Of a stretch of 8,513 nucleotides of DNA, positions 1 through 5,954 are shown one piece after another. The position numbers and the translations under genes are program-made. Source of the stretch: Candidatus Zixiibacteriota bacterium (lineage in GTDB: Bacteria; Zixibacteria; MSB-5A5; SM1-73); NCBI GenBank assembly GCA_020341875.1, contig CP070839.1:2229818-2238330 (forward strand), in the 5' to 3' direction. Under the pieces are notes generated by a model. The model had not been told where the DNA came from and ran no database searches. It saw nothing but the letters and a program-made list of their open reading frames with translations. Numbering within the stretch: the first letter of the stretch is position 1; every line of letters starts with the position of its first letter.

Positions 1-28
1 CAGACCCGACAGTAAGCGCTGGCTCACG

Positions 29-49
29 CGCCAGGTCAGGGACCTGGCG
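29..49. repeat. Perfect inverted repeat, 9-bp arms
   Basis: The arms CGCCAGGTC (29-37) and GACCTGGCG (41-49) are perfect reverse complements around the 3-base loop AGG. An alternative hairpin CTGGC (19-23) with GCCAG (30-34) would compete with it. No T-run follows on either side, so it is not an obvious terminator. It shares the CAGGTC/GACCTG core with the inverted repeat at 75-109, which suggests a repeat family (REP-like) or paired protein-binding sites. Confidence 0.7.
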
Positions 50-60
50 GGCACGAAAAT

Positions 61-117
61 AACTGGTCGCCTGACTGTCAGGTCACACCCACAGGGCAAG
101 ACCTGACAGAACTGGTC
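61..117. repeat. Inverted repeat with 10-bp arms inside a direct repeat
   Basis: CTGTCAGGTC (75-84) and GACCTGACAG (100-109) are perfect reverse complements separated by 15 bases. The pair is framed by two exact copies of AACTGGTC (61-68 and 110-117). Bases 1-12 resemble the right arm (10 of 12 bases match), so the array probably begins left of the window. The symmetry could be an intergenic palindromic repeat, a mobile-element end or an operator pair; the sequence alone does not decide. Confidence 0.65.
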
Positions 118-545
118 AATTCCCGACGCAACCTTTAAAGCCCGATTTTTGGTAAGTCCGCTCTGTTTACAATATTTATTATAAGCATTCATGCACCTTA
201 GTCAAGCACTTTTTGGGGGATTTCGTTATTATTGAAGCCTGATTTGGAAAAGGAGTACATTTCCACCATCTGGTTGTGAGCGTTAGACTTATACTGCAAT
301 GGGCAAAGCTTACGTCATATCTCATAAACGGGCCAATACAAGGGGAGGGCAAGAGTCCGCGGGTCGGGGGGCGACTGATCCGGCTTGTTAAAGGTCTTGG
401 AAATCAAGCCGACAAGACTAAATAAAGACTATAGAGCGGGCAGGGACCCTCGGTAGTCCAGAGGACATCGATTCATCTTACCAGATCCCTGGACCGTAGA
501 GACTCGCAGTAGCTCTTGACACTGAACCAAGATGGGGGACGGTTC

Positions 546-568
546 GGTCTGCTGACGCAGAGCAGGCC
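546..568 (+). promoter_or_regulatory. Leader hairpin upstream of the first secreted-protein gene
   Basis: GGTCTGCT (546-553) pairs with AGCAGGCC (561-568) over 8 bp with one wobble pair, closing a 7-base loop GACGCAG. A weaker stem (GAACC at 524-528 with GGTTC at 541-545) lies just upstream. It sits about 105 bases before the start codon at 674. If transcription starts upstream of it, it would be part of the 5' leader; no T-run follows directly, so termination is not indicated. Its role is unknown. Confidence 0.4.
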
Positions 569-647
569 ATGCTGGCTTCACCCCAATCTTTCTTTTGAGG
601 TTTCCTGATGCCCTGAAATGCCGAACTAAAAATGGAGCAAAAACTTA

Positions 648-653
648 TATAAT
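648..653 (+). promoter_or_regulatory. Possible -10 box TATAAT before the operon
   Basis: An exact TATAAT lies in the AT-rich stretch 640-660. No good -35 box is found 16-18 bases upstream, and a start near 660 would leave a leader of only about 14 bases, just enough for the ribosome binding site. It may be a real promoter that depends on an activator, or chance in AT-rich DNA. Confidence 0.25.
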
Positions 654-673
654 AAACAAAAGAGGGGGCAAGT

Positions 674-1171
674 ATGTTGAAGAATCTTTTGATCGGTATG
701 GCTGTGCTGGGGTTTGTCCTTGGCACAAGCATCCTGGCAATGTCCGACAACATCGCTACCCAATCGGTTAGTTATGAGGTTAGTGCCATCAACGAGATTG
801 AAGTCAGCGGGGACCCGGGTGCTCTGGTGGTAAACACTGCCACTGCAGGTTCAGAACCGAATGCCGCTACGGATGCTACCACAACCTGGGACATCACCAC
901 CAACGGTGGCACAGACGCCAAAAAGCTCACCGGGGCAACTGATACCGACATGCCGGCCAATACCACCCTGGAGATTAACCTGACAGCTCCGACAGGAGCT
1001 ACCAGCCCCGGCGACGTGACTTTGTCAGCTACCGCCGCAGATCTGGTAACATTGATTGATTCGGTGGCAGAGAGTGGCCTGAGCATAACTTACACACTAT
1101 CTGCCACGGTTGCTGCCGGCGTGGTGACCGCAGCATCAAAAACAGTAACGCTTACTCTAACTGACACCTAA
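674..1171 (+). CDS. Small secreted beta-rich protein, candidate major surface subunit
   Basis: This 165-residue protein starts at ATG 674 behind a strong ribosome binding site (GAGGGGG, 662-668). Residues 1-22 are a Sec signal peptide: a Lys near the start, a hydrophobic core, and a likely cut after the Ala of SILA. The mature part is very rich in Thr, Ala, Ser and Asp, has no cysteine, and shows alternating beta-strand patterns such as TLEINLTAP and ITYTLSATV. It ends in the strand-like SKTVTLTLTD, comparable to the end of the next protein. It resembles small secreted proteins that end in a T-V-T-x-T-x-x-D strand, but I cannot assign a named family. Inference: it is the main exported subunit, because it is first in the operon, has the best ribosome binding site and is followed by a stable stem-loop. 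It could instead be a soluble periplasmic or cell-surface protein. Confidence 0.8.
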   Translation: MLKNLLIGMAVLGFVLGTSILAMSDNIATQSVSYEVSAINEIEVSGDPGALVVNTATAGSEPNAATDATTTWDITTNGGTDAKKLTGATDTDMPANTTLEINLTAPTGATSPGDVTLSATAADLVTLIDSVAESGLSITYTLSATVAAGVVTAASKTVTLTLTDT

Positions 1172-1184
1172 AATTGTCGTTAAA

Positions 1185-1215
1185 TTGGGGTGGCTGAGAA
1201 ACTCGGCCACCCCAA
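1185..1215 (+). promoter_or_regulatory. Strong intercistronic stem-loop between the two subunit genes
   Basis: Bases 1185-1198 pair with 1202-1215 over 14 bp, with one T-G wobble, closing the loop AAA. It begins 14 bases after the first gene's stop codon and ends 15 bases before the next start codon. No T-run follows, so it is not a standard intrinsic terminator. It would suit a 3'-end stabiliser or partial attenuator, giving more of the first protein than of the downstream ones. Intercistronic hairpins of this type are known in pilus operons such as pap. Confidence 0.65.
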
Positions 1216-1230
1216 CCCTCAACCATTCTA

Positions 1231-1710
1231 ATGGGAAGAGCATTTTTCCTCTTAGTGCCTTTTTTATTGTTTTTGGCCAGAGCGGAGGCTATTGATCTAT
1301 CTGCAACTGGTGGTTGGACTGAGACAGTAAATGAATTTGATTTAGTCTCCGGAGCCGGGAGTGATCTGGTCGACACCTACGAGAGCGCCACGGATGCCAC
1401 ATCTATGACCATTTCCAATTGCACAGGTGATACTGATAATTGGCGGCTGGATGTAAGAAGGATTGACGATGCCGGCTGGCACGGAGATTTTACACTTTAT
1501 GTAAAGAGAACCTCGGATGGAGAAGGCACCGGCTCTGTTTCTGGCGGCCTTTCTTACATCGAAATCACCACAACAGATACCCCGCTTTTCTCCGGGGCGG
1601 GTGATAGAAGCAACATAAGTATCCAATATAAACTAACCGGAATGTCGATAAATGTTTTACCAGCCACCTACACTGAGACTATGACCTTCACCGTGGTTGA
1701 TCTCCCATAA
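1231..1710 (+). CDS. Second small secreted beta-rich protein, candidate minor subunit
   Basis: This 159-residue protein has a signal peptide (residues 1-20, likely cut after ARAEA). The mature part is beta-rich, with a single cysteine at residue 64, NWRLDV at 70-75, YVKRTSDGEGTGSVSGG around 90-106, then FSGAGDRSNISIQYKLTG and a closing ATYTETMTFTVVD. The closing strand and the preceding SI-x-Y-x-L pattern echo the end of the first protein (LSITYTLS...TVTLTLTD), so the two probably share a C-terminal fold. The ATG at 1231 is the only plausible start: no in-frame alternative lies just upstream, and starting later would destroy the signal peptide. No Shine-Dalgarno sequence precedes it (CCATTCTA), unlike its neighbours. 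Its stop codon is 9 bases before the chaperone-like gene. Role as a minor or adaptor subunit is inferred from position; I do not recognise a named family. Confidence 0.75.
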   Translation: MGRAFFLLVPFLLFLARAEAIDLSATGGWTETVNEFDLVSGAGSDLVDTYESATDATSMTISNCTGDTDNWRLDVRRIDDAGWHGDFTLYVKRTSDGEGTGSVSGGLSYIEITTTDTPLFSGAGDRSNISIQYKLTGMSINVLPATYTETMTFTVVDLP

Positions 1711-1719
1711 GGGGGCAAA

Positions 1720-2568
1720 ATGAAGAAGATTCTTTGCTTTTTCCTGTTCGTCGTTCTTTCGGTAGACTTCTCCTTCGCCGGTGTCCTGGTTATGGGAGAA
1801 CTGACGCGAGAGAAGACACTTCAACCTGGAGAGACGCATGAAGGGACGATCAACCTGAAGAACACAGGAGAAACCTCTTGTCAGGTAAACGTTTTTCAGA
1901 CCGACTACCTTTTCTATGCTGATGGGAGCAACGTCTACGGCGAGCCCGGCACAGTGGTTCGTTCCAATGCCGATTGGCTTTCGGTAGCTCCGAATCGGCT
2001 CACCATACCTCCCAATGAGATGGCTTCGGTCTACTATACTGTCCGGGTACCGCAGATTCAAAAACTGGCTTCGATCTACAACAATATTCAGGTGCTGGAG
2101 AGTCCGGATTTAATCGGGACCTATTGGAGTATGGTAATAGTAGAACCTGTGCCACAAACGGGTCCGGAGGCTATTGAAGATGAAACTAGAAAGGTGAAGA
2201 TGGGCATTCAGACAAAGATCCGCTACGGCATTCAGATGGTTAACAATATCGGCGATACCGGATCCCGGAAGATCAAGTTTTCAGACAAGAAGCTAATCAA
2301 CCAGGATGAACGAAAATTCCTTCAAATGGATATTGAAAACATCGGGGAAAGGTGGCTTTCTCCCACTCTCTGGGTTGAAATCTATGATAGCCACGGCGCA
2401 AAAGTAGGCCGCTTTGAAAGCAGCAAAAAGCGAATCTACCCGGGTTGTTCAGTAAGACATAAGGTTGATTTAACAGATGTTCCAAAAGGAAAGTACCAGG
2501 CTCTGGTGGTAGCTGATAACGGAGATGAATACGTCTTCGGTGCCAAGTATGATTTTGGAATTGAATGA
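1720..2568 (+). CDS. Periplasmic two-domain Ig-like protein, candidate pilus-type chaperone
   Basis: This 282-residue protein has a clear signal peptide (residues 1-20, cut after SFA) and two predicted beta-sandwich domains. Domain 1 (about 21-147) has the PapD/COG1470-like pattern: LQPGETHEGTINLKNTG at 34-50, ADWLSVAPNRLTIPPNE at 84-100, then the edge strand VYYTVRVP at 104-111 and a closing NIQVLE. Domain 2 (about 160-282) includes DIENIGERW at 204-212, a YPG at 240-242, and DVPKGKYQALVVADNG at 253-268. The length is slightly above the 220-250 residues usual for FimC/PapD chaperones, and the classical Arg/Lys pocket cannot be placed by eye, so this is a divergent member at best. The Firmicutes WxL-binding proteins (DUF916) have a comparable two-domain plan and are an alternative relative. 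The ribosome binding site AAGGGGGCAA matches that of the first gene. Its stop overlaps the next start as ATGA, so the two are translationally coupled. Inferred role: holding exported subunits before the barrel protein takes them. Confidence 0.7.
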   Translation: MKKILCFFLFVVLSVDFSFAGVLVMGELTREKTLQPGETHEGTINLKNTGETSCQVNVFQTDYLFYADGSNVYGEPGTVVRSNADWLSVAPNRLTIPPNEMASVYYTVRVPQIQKLASIYNNIQVLESPDLIGTYWSMVIVEPVPQTGPEAIEDETRKVKMGIQTKIRYGIQMVNNIGDTGSRKIKFSDKKLINQDERKFLQMDIENIGERWLSPTLWVEIYDSHGAKVGRFESSKKRIYPGCSVRHKVDLTDVPKGKYQALVVADNGDEYVFGAKYDFGIE

Positions 2569-5500
2569 TGAAAAAGGTTTTGGTTCCCCTCCTCTGTTTT
2601 TTCTTCGTTCTGTTCTCTCCAAGTTTCGCTGAGGACAAGGGTCATGGAGTCGAAGTAAGATCGACTTCCCCTCAAATCTCAGAAATAGGGCCGGGCAAAA
2701 TCGTCACTGGAAGCTTCTTAGTCTCCAACCACACCCAACAGGAAGAGGAGCTCTTCGAGGAATTGACCCTTCCGGCTGGTTGGCAGGAAATTGTCACCGA
2801 CGAGTTTACACTCAAGCTGAAGGCAGAAGAGCAGCAGGTGAGGGTAGTCGCCTTCCTGGTTCCTCTCACCTCCCCCGCAGGTCGTTATCAGATCAGGTAT
2901 TCAGTAAGGAGCCAGAGGGATTATTCCATAGCAGATAGCGACACCTTATCGCTTGTGGTGTTGCCTGTGACAAACTTGGAGATATTAGTGGAAGATAAAC
3001 CGGAGATGGTAATCGCTGGCCAGGCCTACCAGGTAAGGTTGCGCCTGGTTAACAGAGGTAATAGCAGAACACATGTAAAACTCAAGCTAAAATCAAATCC
3101 TGATTACCCGGTGAAGATGCACCCATCCGAGATAGCATTGGAAGCCGGAGCGTCTCAGATTATAACAGTCGAGGTAAGGACAGAGGAAGAGTTAAAACAG
3201 AGGATCAGACACACACTTGCGATCAAGGCTGAAGCAGAAGAATCAAAAAATGGCGGGGGCTCCGTCGGGCAAACGGTTTCGGTTGAGATCATCCCCAAAG
3301 TGACCGGCGAATTTGATCCTTATCATAAATTGCCCGTACAAGTCGCATTAATCGGTGCAGGGCAAGATGGAGAAAATGGTTTTCAGGTGGAACTTTCTGG
3401 TTCAGGCGGTTTGGACCAGGAAGGTACACAAAGGGTCGACTTTCTGCTCCGGGGTCCCGACATTCAGGACAGAAGCAGACGCGGAAAAAGAGACGAGTAT
3501 AGGATCAGCTACCATTATGAGCATTTGAGCCTCCACTTTGGCGACAGGAGTTATTCCCTTTCACCTTTAACCGACAGACTCAGTTACGGAAGGGGAGTAG
3601 AGGCAAATGTGCACCACAGGAGCTTTAGATTTGGAGCTTTCCGTCTGAAGAGTAGATGGGGGAAGCCAGAGGCAAGGAAGGTGGGAGCTTATCTTGCGTA
3701 TCGGTTCAGTGATAAGTTTGGCGTCAGAGGAAATTTCCTAACCAAAAGCAAAGAAGCGACCCTTTCTTTTGCAGGTTATGACGACAGAATCTACAGTGTT
3801 CAGGCAGAAATAAGGCCAAACGAAACACTGAAACTCGACATGGAGTTTGGTTTTGGCGAAAGTGACAGAAAGGACAGATTCAGTGATTTGGCCTTTCGAG
3901 TAGATTTGGGAGGTCGGATATTTAAGCAGATTCGTTACTCTTTTGAGAAAACTCATGCTGAACCAAAATACTTTGGCTACTACAATGATGCTGATTATAC
4001 AAGTGGCACAATAAGCTTTCCAGTTTTTCGCAAACTGCGAGGGAATGTCGGTTATCGCGCCTATGAGAATAATCTTGACATCGACTCTACCAAAGGGGCA
4101 GCTAACCGAGAGGAATCTTACCAGTCAAGTATCTCTTATTCTTTTCCTTTTGGCACCCATATTTCTTTAGGCTACGAGGATCTGATCAGAGAGGATCATG
4201 TTTTACCCGCTGATTATGACTACGAGGAAGAAACATGGAAACTGGGATTGACACAGACCCTTGGCAGATTCTACCTCAGCACGCATGTGGAACGGGGGAG
4301 GTTTGAAGATAGACTTTTGGGGACCAAGAACGATAATTTAGAAAGATATAGTCTTTATGCTTCTTTTCGCCCAAGTTACAGGCAAGCCCTCAGTCTTTAC
4401 GCGCGAACCGGACATAACAGCTTTACCGCCAGTTCGGAGAGGATAAGAAGTATTGGCTTTTCAACCTCCTGGCATATCAAGGATGACCTTTCCCTCAGCC
4501 TGAACTATCGGAGGGATGAATCTGGTTCGGAAAGAGGTCAAAAGCGAAGCGATATCTTCTCCTCCCTTAACTATACTTTACCGAATAAACATACCATAGC
4601 TTTAAGGTATCAGTGGTCTCAGTTTGAACAGAGAGAAAAGGAGGAGTATTCGTTTTTCGCAATGTATACCCTTCCCTTGAGGATACCTGTGGGCACGAAA
4701 AAGAGCATTGGAGTTCTTAGAGGTACGGTTTATGATGATGAAGCTCCGATGAGACCGCCGATTCCGAGAGTTATCCTAACAACTCATACAGCAACTGCGA
4801 TCACGAACGAGAATGGCGAATTTGTCTTTCCTTCGCTCAAACCGGGAACCTACAATCTGGTGGCGGAGAGAAGCTCTATTGGACTTAATCGGATTCCGAA
4901 TGAGAAGGTACCCATCATGATAGAAGTAAAAGGTGGAGAGACCGCTGAGATTGAGATCGGGGTGGTCACCACTGGCAGGATTTTAGGTAGCGTAGCAGTC
5001 TTTGCCGCCGAATTGGACAAGAAATTAGGTGACGAAGATACTTCGATTATCTTTGGTTCAGCGGCATCTACCCAGGGCAAGGAAAGAATCTCCGCTCCTG
5101 AGCTCAAACAGCCAGCACGATCCACAAGACTTCTTAAAACAAAGGAGGCTATTTCTGTTTCTCCGGACGTCTCATTCACGATGAGATGCTTTAAAGGAAG
5201 TGAAGAGATAGAATACTTTTCCGGAAAAGCGGTTTCTTTAAAAGCGAGCTCCGGAGGAATTGCTTTATCCGAGGGGGAGGAAGAGAAGTTTGAGGAGAAA
5301 ATAGAAAGGGTGGTTTTCATCCCCAAGAACAAAGGGTCCTGTTTTTCCCTGAATGGGAAAGATTATAGGGGGATACTGGAGGTGATTTTCGCAGCTAAAG
5401 ACCTATCCCTTTCAGCTTTAAACTGGTTATGGGTGGAGGATTATCTTGAGGAGGCGGTCACCTCTGAGATGGGAAACCATGGAATATCTGAATTTGAAGC

Positions 5501-5879
5501 CCTTAAAGCCCAGGCGGTAACCGCTTCAAGTGAAAGTCTGTTTTTGGTAGGTCCAGGCAAAGAAGAGAAACTTGAGAAAGATGATCTGAGAAATGGAAGA
5601 GGATTAGGTAATACGTTAGTAGAGATCACTAACGGAAAAGAGGTTTTGCGACAACTCACTGATCAAGAGGGGAGATTCTATTTTGAAGAGGTAAGACCGG
5701 GCACATGGACCCTGAAGGTCTATGACCACGATCTGCCTGCCCAGCATTACCTGGAACAAGAAGAGTTCCGGTTTGAGTTGAAACCGGCCGAGGAAAAAGA
5801 AGTTACGGCCAGAGTTCTGCCTCGCCTGAGGCCTATCCAGATTATAGACGAGGGACCGCTAGGCCAGGAGAAGAAGTGA
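2565..5879 (+). CDS. Usher-like outer-membrane beta-barrel protein with embedded SpoIID-like segment
   Basis: This 1104-residue protein starts at ATG 2565, overlapping the previous stop (the second ATG at 2568 is equally possible). A signal peptide spans residues 1-22. Residues 24-245 look like two Ig-like domains (conserved-looking L-V-N-R-G at 161-165). Residues 250-708 form a long series of alternating polar/aromatic strands with charged turns, for example FGDRSYSLSPLTDRLSYGRG at 325-344, consistent with a barrel of more than 20 strands. Residues 715-800 are a carboxypeptidase-regulatory (prealbumin-like) module with NENGEFVFPSLKPGTY at 748-763. Residues 1008-1100 are a second such module, with TDQEGRFYF at 1032-1040, RPGTW at 1044-1048, and a closing RPIQIIDEG. 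This order (N-terminal domain, barrel, two small beta domains) parallels fimbrial ushers, though I see no plug domain. Between the two modules, residues 860-995 resemble SpoIID: YRGILEV (934-940), VEDYL (957-961), SEM (967-969) and EALKAQAV (978-985). The Glu corresponding to the SpoIID catalytic residue is kept (E968), but the second half of the enzyme is missing. Role as a subunit exporter is inferred. Confidence 0.75.
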   Translation: MMKKVLVPLLCFFFVLFSPSFAEDKGHGVEVRSTSPQISEIGPGKIVTGSFLVSNHTQQEEELFEELTLPAGWQEIVTDEFTLKLKAEEQQVRVVAFLVPLTSPAGRYQIRYSVRSQRDYSIADSDTLSLVVLPVTNLEILVEDKPEMVIAGQAYQVRLRLVNRGNSRTHVKLKLKSNPDYPVKMHPSEIALEAGASQIITVEVRTEEELKQRIRHTLAIKAEAEESKNGGGSVGQTVSVEIIPKVTGEFDPYHKLPVQVALIGAGQDGENGFQVELSGSGGLDQEGTQRVDFLLRGPDIQDRSRRGKRDEYRISYHYEHLSLHFGDRSYSLSPLTDRLSYGRGVEANVHHRSFRFGAFRLKSRWGKPEARKVGAYLAYRFSDKFGVRGNFLTKSKEATLSFAGYDDRIYSVQAEIRPNETLKLDMEFGFGESDRKDRFSDLAFRVDLGGRIFKQIRYSFEKTHAEPKYFGYYNDADYTSGTISFPVFRKLRGNVGYRAYENNLDIDSTKGAANREESYQSSISYSFPFGTHISLGYEDLIREDHVLPADYDYEEETWKLGLTQTLGRFYLSTHVERGRFEDRLLGTKNDNLERYSLYASFRPSYRQALSLYARTGHNSFTASSERIRSIGFSTSWHIKDDLSLSLNYRRDESGSERGQKRSDIFSSLNYTLPNKHTIALRYQWSQFEQREKEEYSFFAMYTLPLRIPVGTKKSIGVLRGTVYDDEAPMRPPIPRVILTTHTATAITNENGEFVFPSLKPGTYNLVAERSSIGLNRIPNEKVPIMIEVKGGETAEIEIGVVTTGRILGSVAVFAAELDKKLGDEDTSIIFGSAASTQGKERISAPELKQPARSTRLLKTKEAISVSPDVSFTMRCFKGSEEIEYFSGKAVSLKASSGGIALSEGEEEKFEEKIERVVFIPKNKGSCFSLNGKDYRGILEVIFAAKDLSLSALNWLWVEDYLEEAVTSEMGNHGISEFEALKAQAVTASSESLFLVGPGKEEKLEKDDLRNGRGLGNTLVEITNGKEVLRQLTDQEGRFYFEEVRPGTWTLKVYDHDLPAQHYLEQEEFRFELKPAEEKEVTARVLPRLRPIQIIDEGPLGQEKK

Positions 5880-5954
5880 CGCAAGTACCCTCCTGATCCC
5901 GGAAGATTCCGCGTCTCGGGAAGCCTGCCGACCGGAACAATCAGACCTGCAAGA
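5880..5954. other. Short gap between convergent genes
   Basis: The barrel-protein gene and murJ converge here. Two weak stems are possible (TCCCG at 5897-5901 with CGGGA at 5917-5921; CGGAA at 5900-5904 with TTCCG at 5907-5911), but neither has a T-run on either strand. I cannot call a terminator for either gene. Confidence 0.4.

Larger units (their letters stand above)
1..673. other. Long non-coding region upstream of the secreted-protein operon
   Basis: No open reading frame here has a ribosome binding site, a recognisable protein or sensible length. The left 118 bases are GC-rich and full of inverted repeats, described separately. Bases 160-240 are AT-rich. Bases 381-411 form a 7-bp hairpin (CGGCTTG pairing with CAAGCCG, 17-nt loop), and bases 414-431 contain the direct repeat AAGACTA twice, 11 bp apart, about one helical turn. 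A stronger hairpin lies at 546-568. I see no tRNA, rRNA or riboswitch class that I can name. The region probably holds the promoter and any regulatory sites of the operon that starts at 674, but I cannot place them firmly. Confidence 0.6.

Noticed and set aside
29..49. CCAGGTCAGG resembles the start of the SRP RNA core
   Set aside because: The defining GGAAGGAAGCAGCC loop region does not follow; the bases belong to a simple palindrome.
81..145. Partial likeness to a cyclic-di-GMP (GEMM) riboswitch: CACACCCACAGGGCAAGACC followed by GACGCAACC...AAAGCCC
   Set aside because: The spacing of the core elements is wrong, the second tetraloop-receptor half is missing, and the first part is already explained by the perfect inverted repeat at 75-109.
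299..391. Small ORF of 30 codons starting MGKAYVISHK
   Set aside because: No ribosome binding site, no recognisable product, and well within chance for non-coding DNA.
516..521. Exact TTGACA upstream of the operon
   Set aside because: No acceptable -10 box occurs 15-19 bases downstream, so it is not supported as a promoter.
772..1086. 104-codon reverse-strand reading frame inside the first secreted-protein gene
   Set aside because: It is a low-complexity shadow of a Thr/Ala-rich gene with a clear signal peptide and ribosome binding site on the other strand.
4850..5332. 160-codon reverse-strand reading frame inside the barrel-protein gene
   Set aside because: It is Ser-rich, has no recognisable domain, and mirrors the coherent domain structure on the + strand.
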